62,894 nucleotides of DNA. Source: JBGTFE01 sp036403235. Lineage in GTDB: Bacteria; Acidobacteriota; Blastocatellia; Pyrinomonadales; Pyrinomonadaceae. Positions 35,401 to 43,186 of this stretch are shown here, piece after piece (position 1 is the first letter of the stretch; each line of letters begins with the position of its first letter). Below the pieces are notes generated by a model. The model did no database searches. It had not been told where the DNA came from and saw nothing but the letters and a program-made list of their open reading frames with translations. The position numbers and the translations under genes are program-made. The stretch covers positions 1-62,894 of the forward strand of contig DASWRI010000016.1 of NCBI GenBank assembly GCA_036403235.1, in the 5' to 3' direction.

Positions 35401-36076
35401 AATCGATTCAAAAGTTTACGGTGAAAAGCGGCAGATAAAAGTTTACGTGCCGAGAACTTTCGTCAATCTGCCGGCCTCTTCCAATGCTGCCGCACAGAAA
35501 ATGCTTCCGGCGCTTTACCTGCAGGACGGAACGGATTACGTCAATCGCGCAAAGGCGATTCAAACTCAGCAAAATCTCGTCAAAGCCGGGAAAATCAAGC
35601 CTTTCATAATGGTTTTTGTCGATTACAAAGACCGCACGAAAGAATATTGGGCGACCGACGAATACGCGAAATTCCTGGCGACCGAAGTCGTTCCGGCGAT
35701 TGATGCGAAATACAACACCATCAAAAATCGCGACGGCCGCGCGATTTTGGGCGCTTCCTTAGGCGGAATTACGAGCGTCTGGACGGGCTTGAAATATCCC
35801 GAAACTTTTGCGCGCATCGGCGGGCAAAGTTCCTCGTTCTGGGTCGATAACGAGCGCGTCGTCGGGGAATTGGCAAAGCTCGATGCGAGCAAGTCAAAGT
35901 TTCGTTTTTATTTTGACGACGGGACGCTCGAAGGCACGGAAGACAGCCGGCGCGTCAACGTGATGCTGCGCGGCAAAGGCTTCCCGGTCGTTTACAACGA
36001 AGGCGAAACCGGGCACAACTGGACGAGCTGGCGCGACCGCCTGGCGGACGCTTTCGTCGCGCTCTGGCAGAATTAG
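32387..36076 (+). CDS. GH15 glucoamylase/glucodextranase fused to a CBM48-like domain and an esterase domain
   Basis: 1229 residues. The signal peptide (residues about 17-36, ending CVCANAQ) is partly encoded by a palindromic repeat. A glucodextranase-N-like beta domain follows (about 38-320: GKQGVGTSAGLESKIWFTLQ). The GH15 alpha-barrel runs about 330-800: VGGYHLVWSRDLYQVATAYM, catalytic Glu in WEEESGFSP (about 485) and FGEGTGSATPLAWSSAQF (about 740). Near residue 900 comes a glycogen-binding-like module (ILFYRGEAKSVSVAGDMTAW), then an esterase of the Fes/IroE/EsterD type (about 1000-1229) with LGASLGGITS (nucleophile Ser near 1124) and GHNWTSW. The GH15 part should release glucose from non-reducing ends outside the cytoplasm; the esterase may remove acyl groups from the glucan. 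Glucokinase follows 14 bases downstream. Confidence 0.9.
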   Translation: MMKQFKPIGKNKLAEKISVSICVYLWTIFLCVCANAQTLAPNAPGRDAQWASAGKQGVGTSAGLESKIWFTLQGGAMSEVYYPDVTAANVHKLEFFVVNSATKKVETETEDAIHEVKVARPDSLTFQQINTAKSGAWKITKTYTIDIERETILIRVSFESKTGGNLFVYYDPSLGNSGMHDTAWTQGGALLAQEGDKASALIANPGFNRNIDNKVVAEGLSTNGFLGVNDGLTQLKNKPGDVNYKSYDRAENGNVVQVSAIISTKYKNSFQKGSNVMSVAAQPLEPFTIALSFGKTPDEALKKAKLSLEKGFEKCLAEYEKGWSDYVKTIPKVDAKFQAQFNMAAMVLKAHEDKTNRGANIASLTVPWGGGENANENNVGGYHLVWSRDLYQVATAYMALGDREAATRALDFVFNTQQKPDGSFPQNSFLDGKPFWGSLQLDEVAYPLILAYQLGRNDKATYEKHIKRAADFIVKNGPRTPQERWEEESGFSPSTIAAEIAGLVCAAEIARKNADEASALIYLATADDWARNVERWTATTTGKYGDGNYYLRITGSGRPDAGERIELNNGAGFYDEREIVDAGFLELVRLGIKSPDDALIEKSVNVIDQLIKVKTPNGDAFYRYNHDGYGEMDDGRRWNWDGKYTGKGRLWALLSGERGQYELARAQQWYDNWLIEDKERRKNPNYPIKHVKRKWLAEAQGRLDAMLGFANEGLMIPEQIWDKQQVPQADSQFSPNLKFGEGTGSATPLAWSSAQFIRLAVNLQSGKNLDTPDVVYNRYVKTAVPRQASNFGGMDEEVVLPVKAGEKFRFTRQAAPNAKVAISFQDETKLVPVNEKGEFSVEITAPEKEEIAIVAVVMPDGSSAFERVKLYSSDKSKRQNFSAETIKKIKNAKTSPLIENGKAILFYRGEAKSVSVAGDMTAWNPGRILMQDVGENLKAVELDLAPATRAEYKLIVDGNWMLDAANPNKLDNGLGEENSVIAMPEYKPTAWDRETNEPSKLETLEIDSKVYGEKRQIKVYVPRTFVNLPASSNAAAQKMLPALYLQDGTDYVNRAKAIQTQQNLVKAGKIKPFIMVFVDYKDRTKEYWATDEYAKFLATEVVPAIDAKYNTIKNRDGRAILGASLGGITSVWTGLKYPETFARIGGQSSSFWVDNERVVGELAKLDASKSKFRFYFDDGTLEGTEDSRRVNVMLRGKGFPVVYNEGETGHNWTSWRDRLADAFVALWQN

Positions 36077-36090
36077 ATGCAAATTTATAT

Positions 36091-37038
36091 ATGAATAAGG
36101 AAATAGTCTTGGCTGCCGATTTGGGCGGAACAAATTTGCGAATGGCGGCAATTGACCGCGAAGGCGGCGTTTTATATCGCACGCGTCGCGAAACGCCGCG
36201 CGGCGACGGCGCGGATAAAATCCTACAGGCGATTGTCGAATCCGCGAATGAATGCCGCGAAAACTGCGTCGATGTTCAAATCAAGGCCATCTCGGCGGCC
36301 GTTCCCGGCGCCGTCGATGTCGCTAATGGCCTGATTATCACCGCGCCGAATTTGCCCGCTTTGAATGATTTTCCGATTGTCGAAGCTCTCGAAAAAGCGC
36401 TCGGCGTCGAAGCGATTCTGGAAAACGACGCCAATGCCGCGGCGATTGGCGAAAACTGGCTCGGCGCGTCGAAAAATTTTAAAAATTCGATTTTCGTAAC
36501 GCTCGGAACGGGCATCGGCGGCGGAATTATCATCGACGGAAAAATTTTGCGCGGCGTCGGCGGAATGGCCGGAGAAATCGGCCATATCTCGGTCGAAGCC
36601 GACGGCGTGCCGTGTCGCTGCGGCTCGTGCGGCTGCGTCGAGCAATACGCTTCGGCGTCGGCCATCGTGCGGATAGCAAAGGAATTGGCGGCGCAGTATC
36701 CGGCATCGACGTTGAAGATGAGCGCCGATTTAACGGCTTCCGAAGTGTTTGAAGCGGGAAAAAACGACGACGCGCTGGCGCTCGAAGTGTTTCGGCAGGT
36801 CGGTTTTTATCTCGGCGTCGCCATCACGAGCTTGATAAACATTCTCAATCCCGAAATCGTCGTCATCGGCGGCGGCGCGAGCGCGGGCTGGGAGCTTTTT
36901 TCTCCGCATATGTGCAAAACAATTCGCGAAAGAGCCTACGGCGGTCGTTACGAACAGACGAAAATAGCGCGCGGCAAACTCGGCGACGACGCCGGAATTC
37001 TGGGCGCGGCGCATCTTGCATTTGATTCTTTGACGTAG
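36091..37038 (+). CDS. ROK-family glucokinase
   Basis: 315 residues. ATP/sugar kinase landmarks: LAADLGGTNLRMAAID at the N-terminus, LENDANAAAIGENWLG, FVTLGTGIGGGIIIDG, GEIGHISVEADGVPC and the zinc cluster CRCGSCGCVEQYAS. There is no DNA-binding domain, so it is a kinase, not a repressor. It should phosphorylate glucose released by MalQ and the GH15 enzyme. It lies 14 bases after the GH15 gene and 41 bases before the second ROK regulator. Confidence 0.93.
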   Translation: MNKEIVLAADLGGTNLRMAAIDREGGVLYRTRRETPRGDGADKILQAIVESANECRENCVDVQIKAISAAVPGAVDVANGLIITAPNLPALNDFPIVEALEKALGVEAILENDANAAAIGENWLGASKNFKNSIFVTLGTGIGGGIIIDGKILRGVGGMAGEIGHISVEADGVPCRCGSCGCVEQYASASAIVRIAKELAAQYPASTLKMSADLTASEVFEAGKNDDALALEVFRQVGFYLGVAITSLINILNPEIVVIGGGASAGWELFSPHMCKTIRERAYGGRYEQTKIARGKLGDDAGILGAAHLAFDSLT

Positions 37039-37047
37039 TTTATAAAG

Positions 37048-37077
37048 TTGTTCGATTTCACGTTTGAAATTTAACAA
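37048..37077. promoter_or_regulatory. Operator candidate before the second ROK regulator gene
   Basis: TTGTTCGATTTCA (37048-37060), four bases, then TGAAATTTAACAA (37065-37077): 13-bp arms with two mismatches, ending 2 bases before the start codon. Bound protein would block both transcription and ribosome access. The outer TTGTT/AACAA resembles the half-sites of the first ROK operator, but spacing differs. Confidence 0.6.
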
Positions 37078-37079
37078 AG

Positions 37080-38315
37080 ATGAAGATTAACCTGATAATT
37101 CCGCACGTCGCGGCAAACGATTCGGAACCGGCCAGCCCGGCGCGGACGACGCGCCTTTTGCTGCGACTGCTTCGCGCCGCACAGCCCATCTCGCGCGCCG
37201 ATTTGGCGCGGCGAATAAAAGTTAATCGAAGCACCGTAACCGATATTTTCAAGCCTTTGATAAACGCCGGTCTGGTGCGCGAAGAAGCGTTCCCGATGGC
37301 AGCTGAAGGCAATTTTCAAGGGCGTCCGCCAATCGCACTTTCATTTGCCGACAACGCCGATTTTTTTGTCGGCTTAAATCTCGGAGTTCGTCATTCCCAG
37401 GTCGGACTGACGACCTTGAGCGGAGAGATTCTGGCCGAAGAAGAATTTGAAACGCCGCTCGAATCCGGCAACGCGTTAAAGCTTGCGCGCAAAAAAATCG
37501 AGCGGCTTTGCGCCCAGGTTTCGGGCAGAAAATTAAGAACCATCGGCGTCAGCGTTCCCGGCCCGGCCAATGCCGAGCGCCGCCGCCTGCTCTACGCCCC
37601 GCATCTCGACTGGCAGGACGTCGACGTGGCCGGCGCGCTCGCGTTTGAAACCGAAGGCGGAAACGTTCCGGTCATCGTCGAAAACGATTCGGCGGCGGCG
37701 GCGATGTACGAAGCGCGTCTCAAGCTGCGAAATGCGACGGACGATTTATTGAGCAATTTTATTCTCGTCAGGAGCGGAACCGGAATCGGCGTCGGACTGG
37801 TTCTCAACAACGAAGTTTATCGCGGCGCGGGACGGGCACAGGGGCTGGCGGGCGAGTTCGGGCATATGACGATTATGGCGGGCGGAAAGCCGTGCGTCTG
37901 CGGCAATCGCGGCTGCTGGGAAAAATACGCTTCGGCCGGGGCGGCGACCGCTTTGTACAGCGGCGACCGCCAGATTCTCGGCGGCAGAGAGGCGCCGCGC
38001 TTTATCGAAATCGTCGAGCGCGCCGAATCCGGCGAAATCAGAGCGCAGCGCAGTCTGGAGCGGCTCGGCGAATATCTCGGCATCGGCATCGCCAACGTCA
38101 TTATGGGAATCGGCGTTCAGCACGTCATCGTCAGCGGGCGTCTGGTTTACGGCTGGAAATACATCGAGGCCGCGCTGAACGAAGCGGTCGCAAAAAGCAT
38201 GGTCGGGCGTCTGCCCGGCTGGACGGTCGAATGCGGCGAGCCGAAAGGCTCGGCGCTCGGCGGCGCGCTCGAAGTCGCCGTCGATGAATTTCTGATGAAA
38301 GGCTTTATCGTCTAA
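37080..38315 (+). CDS. Second ROK-family transcriptional regulator
   Basis: 411 residues. The N-terminal helix-turn-helix reads PISRADLARRIKVNRSTVTDIFKPLINAGLV (about 38-68). The ROK part has VRSGTGIGVGLVLNNEVYRG, GEFGHMTIMAGGKPC and CVCGNRGCWEKYAS. It is co-directional with, and 41 bases after, the glucokinase gene. Together with the first ROK regulator it frames the glucan locus at both ends. There is no obvious ribosome site; the dyad 37048-37077 occupies that position. It is a clear paralogue of the first regulator but with low identity. Confidence 0.9.
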   Translation: MKINLIIPHVAANDSEPASPARTTRLLLRLLRAAQPISRADLARRIKVNRSTVTDIFKPLINAGLVREEAFPMAAEGNFQGRPPIALSFADNADFFVGLNLGVRHSQVGLTTLSGEILAEEEFETPLESGNALKLARKKIERLCAQVSGRKLRTIGVSVPGPANAERRRLLYAPHLDWQDVDVAGALAFETEGGNVPVIVENDSAAAAMYEARLKLRNATDDLLSNFILVRSGTGIGVGLVLNNEVYRGAGRAQGLAGEFGHMTIMAGGKPCVCGNRGCWEKYASAGAATALYSGDRQILGGREAPRFIEIVERAESGEIRAQRSLERLGEYLGIGIANVIMGIGVQHVIVSGRLVYGWKYIEAALNEAVAKSMVGRLPGWTVECGEPKGSALGGALEVAVDEFLMKGFIV

Positions 38316-38328
38316 TTAAAGAAAAGTC

Positions 38329-38397
38329 GCCACGAATAACACAATTACACAAATAATAATTGCTTTTTCATTCGTATTATCCGTATAGTTCGCGGCT
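38329..38397. repeat. CCACGAATAAC/TTCGTATTATCCG palindromic repeat
   Basis: CGCCACGAATAACACAATTA faces CATTCGTATTATCCG...CGCGGCT on the other arm. It lies between the convergent second ROK gene and the S41-like gene. Same family as 11653-11712 and 48822-48893. Confidence 0.7.
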
Positions 38398-38445
38398 CCC
38401 TTTTTTCTAAAAAATCGCTATCCTCTTCGGCAATCAAAAAAATAT

Positions 38446-40011
38446 TTATTTAATTTCGCCGCGGTAATTTAAAATCCATTCGAGCGGTGCGTCGCGCCCC
38501 ATTTCGAACGATTTCCAGTCGGGGTCGATTCTTTTGTCGGGCAAAATGCCGGGCGTGTCCGTTTCGGAAAATTTATAATAATCGACCGCATAATTGAGCC
38601 ACAGGTGCGAGTTGGGCAGCGAAGTTCCGCGGCCTTCCTGATAGCCGTTCGGGCGCGCGCCGGTCGGCTCGCCGACAAGAAAAGCGCCCAAGTCGTTTTT
38701 GAAATCGGCCGTATTGGCCATTCCTGCCGAATAAGTCATGCGTCCGGTAATGACGAAAAGATGCCCGCGTTCGAGAAATTTTTTGCGCTCTTTTATTTGT
38801 TTTATAAAAAAATCGCGCCCGCGCGTAAAATCTCCGCCGCCGTTTTGCCGCATATCGAAGACGAGTTTTTCAACCGGATTTTTATCGATAAAATCGAATA
38901 ATTCTTTGGAAAACTGGGAAAACTGTTTGCGTCGCGGATACCATTTGAAATTGACGTAAACCGTTTGCGCATCTTTCAAATAGCTGAAATAAAGCGGTTT
39001 ATCTTCATTTTGCAGATAAAGCGGTGCGTTCTTATACGGGTTAATCCAATCGATTTTTGCGTCCGGCGGAACGGCTTTGATTTCCTGTTTGAATTTTTTG
39101 CCCCTGGCGTCGATGGCTTCATAGACGGCCGTCTCCGCGTCTTTCGTGACGCCGATTATTTTTAGAAAAACCGGGTAAGTAAGCAAATATTGCGACGAGT
39201 GCATGACGAACTGTTCGGATTCATACTGCGAAATATAATCGCGCGACAGCTCGTAGATTTTTTCAATCGGAACGCCGTTTATTTTTGTAATCCGCGCGCC
39301 GTTCAGACGAGGAAATTCTTTTGAAACGCGAACGACTCGAAGCTCTTTTCCGAACCAGTAAAGCCACACCGGGATTTTCGGATAAGACCAGCCCGCGCTT
39401 AGTCCGGTGTGACCGTCACCGATTTTTGAAACGATGCGCGCCATTTCCCAGATGATTGCATCGTCGTCGAGCGTCGGGATTTTCGCGTCCAAATCGGAAA
39501 TCATTTTTTCAAACTGTTCGCGCGAGATGTGCGCAAAAGCGTTTTTGTGGCGCTTGGGAAGCTCGTCGCGCAAAAATTTCAAATCTTCGCGCCATTTTTC
39601 CTTGCTCAGGCGAGTGACGACCGAGTAATCCTTTTCCGGCTCCAAATCGCCCGCCCGGTTTAATTCGAAAGTGCCTTTGACGGACTCGCTCGAAATCGTT
39701 CCGGTTAATTTGCCGCTTTTTTCGCGCACGCCTTCGAGAATTAAATCGTCGCCGCCCGAATCGACCGTGATTGAAACTTTATCGCCCGCAACACTTCCTT
39801 CGACGATTCCGGCGTCGCCGAGCGGCGTGTGGACGACGCCCGTAAGTTTACCGCTTTTGCTGCGAATTTCGGCTGATATTTTTAATTTTCCATACGGCTG
39901 CACTTCGGCCGTCCCTTCATATTTGCCGGAAATATCGGCTTCCTGCGCAAACGCCGTGACCGCGAAAACAAAGCACAAAACGCATATGAAAAAAAACAAA
40001 TACTTAAACAT
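38446..40011 (-). CDS. Exported S41-like peptidase with N-terminal beta domain
   Basis: 521 residues from the ATG at 40011, chosen for the GGGAGGA ribosome site upstream; a frame ten residues longer has none. Signal peptide: FKYLFFFICVLCFVFAVTAF. An N-terminal repeat-bearing beta domain follows (about 20-120, with two SKSGKLTG/EKSGKLTG units), then the S41-like part: KLVFDMRQNGGGDFTRG and FVITGRMTYSAGMANTADF, where the serine in TYSAGM is the likely nucleophile, then LVGEPTGARPNGY. The substrate is unknown. It is a different subfamily from the S41 gene at 9798. Confidence 0.85.
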   Translation of the reverse strand: MFKYLFFFICVLCFVFAVTAFAQEADISGKYEGTAEVQPYGKLKISAEIRSKSGKLTGVVHTPLGDAGIVEGSVAGDKVSITVDSGGDDLILEGVREKSGKLTGTISSESVKGTFELNRAGDLEPEKDYSVVTRLSKEKWREDLKFLRDELPKRHKNAFAHISREQFEKMISDLDAKIPTLDDDAIIWEMARIVSKIGDGHTGLSAGWSYPKIPVWLYWFGKELRVVRVSKEFPRLNGARITKINGVPIEKIYELSRDYISQYESEQFVMHSSQYLLTYPVFLKIIGVTKDAETAVYEAIDARGKKFKQEIKAVPPDAKIDWINPYKNAPLYLQNEDKPLYFSYLKDAQTVYVNFKWYPRRKQFSQFSKELFDFIDKNPVEKLVFDMRQNGGGDFTRGRDFFIKQIKERKKFLERGHLFVITGRMTYSAGMANTADFKNDLGAFLVGEPTGARPNGYQEGRGTSLPNSHLWLNYAVDYYKFSETDTPGILPDKRIDPDWKSFEMGRDAPLEWILNYRGEIK

Positions 40012-40135
40012 AAAGATTCGTCCTCCCGCCAGATTTTCCAAATACCGTCTATTTTAACGCTGTTCGGTAAGATTCCGTACAAACAAGACGGGTTTAGTCG
40101 AATAACATAAAGAAAATAATAGTTTTAGCGACTTT

Positions 40136-41101
40136 ATGGAAATTTTCGGAATCAGATTTGTCGGCTTGAGCACGGAAAACGGGCGAAAACTGATGATTAC
40201 GTTCGCGTTTATCGTCGTCTTTCTGATTTTGCGCTACGGTCTGACAGCGCTTGCAAGACTTTTGATAAGAGGCAGGAAAAACGAGCAGACTCGATTTTGG
40301 ATACAGCAGTCGGTCAGTTTAATACTCGCTCTCCTTATCGTCGTCGGTTTTCTCTCAATCTGGTTCGACGACCCGAATCGTCTGGCAACCGTCGCCGGAT
40401 TCGTATCGGCCGGGCTCGCTTTCGCTCTGCAAAAGGTCGTAACTTCAATCGCCGCTTATTTTGTGATTTTGCGCGGACAGGTTTTTCGTGTCGGCGACCG
40501 CATTTTGATGTCGGGCGTGCGCGGCGACGTCATCGCGCTCGGCTTTACCCGAACGACGATTATGGAAATGGGACAGCCGCCGGGCGAGCGGCCCGACGAC
40601 CCGAAAGTCTGGATTAAAAGCCGGCAGTTTACCGGCCGCATCGTGACGGTAACGAACGACAAGATTTTTGAAAATCCGGTTTTTAATTATTCGCGCGATT
40701 TTCCGTATCTCTGGGAAGAATTGACGCTGCCGATACAATACGCCGGAAATCGAAGACGCGCCGAGGAAATTATGGTCGCCGCCGCAAAGCGTAACGCAGT
40801 CGATGCCGGCGAAGTCGACGAAGAAACTCTGGAGATGATGGAGCGCGAATATTACGTGTCCAGAAAAGATATGATTCCGAGAGTTTATTATCGCCTGACC
40901 GACAACTGGGTCGAGCTTTCCCTGCGTTTTCTGGCGAAAGAACACGGCTCGCGCGATATGAAAGACAGTATGAGCCGCGAAATTTTAGACGCATTCGAGG
41001 CTGACAATATCGAAATTGCGTCGTCGAGCATCGAAATCGGCGCGATTCCGCCGCTCGTATTGCAGGACGAACGGACAGAAAATAAAAACCTGAATAAATA
41101 G
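40136..41101 (+). CDS. Small-conductance mechanosensitive channel (MscS family)
   Basis: 321 residues. Three membrane segments are seen (about 18-36, 58-78, 85-115). The pore helix is AGFVSAGLAFALQKVVTSIA, followed by the MscS beta-domain start FRVGDRILMSGVRGDVIALG. A cytoplasmic domain of about 200 residues follows. An insertion GQPPGERPDDPKVWIKSRQF in the beta domain is longer than in E. coli MscS. It would release solutes on osmotic downshock. It converges on the beta-propeller gene with only 6 bases between the stops. Confidence 0.92.
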   Translation: MEIFGIRFVGLSTENGRKLMITFAFIVVFLILRYGLTALARLLIRGRKNEQTRFWIQQSVSLILALLIVVGFLSIWFDDPNRLATVAGFVSAGLAFALQKVVTSIAAYFVILRGQVFRVGDRILMSGVRGDVIALGFTRTTIMEMGQPPGERPDDPKVWIKSRQFTGRIVTVTNDKIFENPVFNYSRDFPYLWEELTLPIQYAGNRRRAEEIMVAAAKRNAVDAGEVDEETLEMMEREYYVSRKDMIPRVYYRLTDNWVELSLRFLAKEHGSRDMKDSMSREILDAFEADNIEIASSSIEIGAIPPLVLQDERTENKNLNK

Positions 41102-41107
41102 ACTCGT

Positions 41108-42103
41108 TTACATCTTCGGGCGAACGGCGATTCCCCACGGCCCGTCGCCGAGCTTTATCGTGCTGATAACCCGATTCGTTTCCGTATCAATCACCGAAAC
41201 ATCGTTTGAAAGCCCGCCCGCCGCGTAAAGTTTTTTGCCGCCGGGCGCGAGCGCGATTCCCCAAATTCTCTGCCCGGCGGCGATTGTCGTCAGAATCTGA
41301 AAGCTTTCGGCATCAATCACCGCAACGCTGTTGCCGCGCCCCATTGCCACATAAATTCGCTTTCCGTCCGGCGAGACGACGACGCCGACCGGCTTTACGT
41401 TTTCGTTCTGTCCGAGCGAAATTTCCTTGACGATTTCGTGTTTTGCCGTATCGACAACCGAGAGCGACTGTCCGACTTCCGACGAGATGTAAGCGCGCGT
41501 GCCGTCGGGCGAGAACGCCGTATCGCGCGGGCGCGCGCCGACCAGAAAAGTTTTGACGACCGCGCGTTTTTCCGTATCGATTACGGAAATCGAATTGCTC
41601 GTCTCGGCCGTTACATAAACCCAACGGTCGTCCGGGCTGATAGAGACGCCTTCCGGCTCGATTCCGACGATTAAAGTCGCCTGCGGCTCGCCTGTTTTGA
41701 TGTCGGTAATCGTCGCCGTTCCGCCGTCTTCGTTTGAAACGTAAAGCAAAGTCTGCTCTTTATTGACGGCGAGCTGCTCCGGGTCTGAGCCGACGTTGAT
41801 TGAATTTGTGACTGCGCCGCTCGCCGTGTCGATAACGACGATTCGGTTGTCTTCCGCTTTCGGCGTTTTGTTTATCGGCGTGCTGAGCGCGACATAGGCG
41901 CGTTTGCCGTCGGCGCTCATCCTGATTCCGCGCGGGCGCGCGCCCGTAAAAATCGTGTCGATTACTTTGTCGGTTTCGGAATCGATGACGCTGATTGTGC
42001 CGTCGCGCTCGTTCGTCACAAAAACTAAAGCGCCCGACGGGTAACGCGCGCAGCCCGCAAGGAAAATGAGAAGAAAAAATGTAAATATAAATTTTGCTGA
42101 CAT
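41108..42103 (-). CDS. YVTN beta-propeller lipoprotein (PQQ-dehydrogenase-associated type)
   Basis: 331 residues. The N-terminus MSAKFIFTFFLLIFLAGC ends in a lipobox (Cys18). Seven propeller blades carry the repeat pattern VIDTxTxxVxxTIxxGxxPxGIxxSPDGxRAYV, as in YncE and the PQQ-catabolism-associated YVTN proteins. Those proteins are found with quinoprotein alcohol dehydrogenases. Here it follows ctaG by 90 bases on the same strand as the dehydrogenase operon. It probably binds a partner or small ligand at the membrane; no catalytic residues are evident. Confidence 0.85.
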   Translation of the reverse strand: MSAKFIFTFFLLIFLAGCARYPSGALVFVTNERDGTISVIDSETDKVIDTIFTGARPRGIRMSADGKRAYVALSTPINKTPKAEDNRIVVIDTASGAVTNSINVGSDPEQLAVNKEQTLLYVSNEDGGTATITDIKTGEPQATLIVGIEPEGVSISPDDRWVYVTAETSNSISVIDTEKRAVVKTFLVGARPRDTAFSPDGTRAYISSEVGQSLSVVDTAKHEIVKEISLGQNENVKPVGVVVSPDGKRIYVAMGRGNSVAVIDAESFQILTTIAAGQRIWGIALAPGGKKLYAAGGLSNDVSVIDTETNRVISTIKLGDGPWGIAVRPKM

Positions 42104-42193
42104 TTCAAATTGCCGCTAGCTTTTTTATAAATTGCCACAAGCTTCAGCCAGCGGCAATTTACTTTGCTAACTGACGAAGTTCATTTTATCGAA

Positions 42194-43186
42194 CTAAACT
42201 TCGCTTTTTTGCTCGGATAAAAACATTTCCCGCTCGCGCCGCAGAACGCTTTTCTCGGATTCGCGCAGCCATCCGGCAAACATAAAAAGTCCGGCGACGA
42301 TGTAAACGATTCCGGCCGGAGCCCACATAATCAAACCGCCGAGCTGCTGGTCTTCAATCGGCGTCAAGCCCCACGAGGCGGTCGTCTTTTCGTAAACCGG
42401 ATACCAGACTTTCGTCGTAAAAGTTAAAAACGCGCCGAGAATTCCGCTGTGAATCGAGGTCGTGAAAAGATACAAAACGCCCGCGCCGTAAGATTTAAGA
42501 CCGCGCGGGCTCGCCATAATCGCCCACCAGAAAAGCAAGGCGGAAAGAAAAAAGCTCGCGTGCTGCAAGGTGTGAACAAAATCGCTTTTCAAAGTCGCCT
42601 GAAACAAAAACGGAATGTGCCAAATCCAGAGCGCGACGGCGTGTATGACGAACGCGACGAATGCGTTCGTCAGAAAATTCCACGTTTTTTCAACCGGCGC
42701 GGCTTTTATAAAATTTTTTGTGCCGCCGCGCCAGTTTTTCGGCATCGCCCAGACGGTTGCGACGAGCGGGCGGCTCAAAACAAAAAGCGGCGCGCTGACG
42801 AGCATTAAAATTTCGTGCTGCGTCATATGCGCCGAAAACAAACTCGCGCCCCACGGGTGAAGCGGCGAGACGAGCGCGATAAACAAAAAAATCCAGCCGC
42901 CCGCAAAACTGGCCGCTTCCCAAAATTTTATGCCGCGCCCCATTTTGTTCGCGCGCCAGAGATTGTAAACGCCTCGAATATAAATACACGCCGACAAAAT
43001 CAACCCGACGACAACTAAAGGGTCAAAGCTCCACGCGCGCCAGAGCTCGTCGTAATTATGCGGTTTGCCCTCGTGTGCCAGAGCGGGAAAAGCAAAAAAC
43101 AAAAAGTGAAAAGCAAAAAGTGAAAAGCGGAAAAACCCTCTTACAATTTTGCCTTTTGCCTTTTTACTTTTTACTTTATTTATCAC
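42194..43186 (-). CDS. ctaG: Cytochrome c oxidase assembly protein CtaG (caa3 type)
   Basis: 330 residues. About eight membrane segments and the CtaG_Caa3 pattern: WSFDPLVVVGLILSACIYIRG, HMTQHEILMLVSAPLFVLSRP, LQHASFFLSALLFWW, YPVYEKTTASWGLTPIEDQQLGGLIMWAP. It helps insert copper or assemble the caa3 oxidase encoded just upstream. The start is GTG at 43186, overlapping the previous gene by 11 bases. The first 34 or so residues (lysine-rich, then FFRFSLFAFHFLFFAF) are encoded entirely by a palindromic repeat and look like a signal peptide, cleaved at ALAHEG. No other start is available downstream before the family-conserved part. Confidence 0.92.
   Translation of the reverse strand: MINKVKSKKAKGKIVRGFFRFSLFAFHFLFFAFPALAHEGKPHNYDELWRAWSFDPLVVVGLILSACIYIRGVYNLWRANKMGRGIKFWEAASFAGGWIFLFIALVSPLHPWGASLFSAHMTQHEILMLVSAPLFVLSRPLVATVWAMPKNWRGGTKNFIKAAPVEKTWNFLTNAFVAFVIHAVALWIWHIPFLFQATLKSDFVHTLQHASFFLSALLFWWAIMASPRGLKSYGAGVLYLFTTSIHSGILGAFLTFTTKVWYPVYEKTTASWGLTPIEDQQLGGLIMWAPAGIVYIVAGLFMFAGWLRESEKSVLRREREMFLSEQKSEV
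43085..43183. repeat. AAAAAGTGAAAAGC/GCCTTTTTACTTTTT palindromic repeat encoding the CtaG signal peptide
   Basis: The plus-strand left arm has AAAAAGTGAAAAGC twice in tandem. The right arm has GCCTTTTGCC and two TTTTTACTT words. It is the same word family as 8071-8118 and 9719-9785. Here it lies inside a coding frame, beginning right after the GTG start. Confidence 0.8.
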
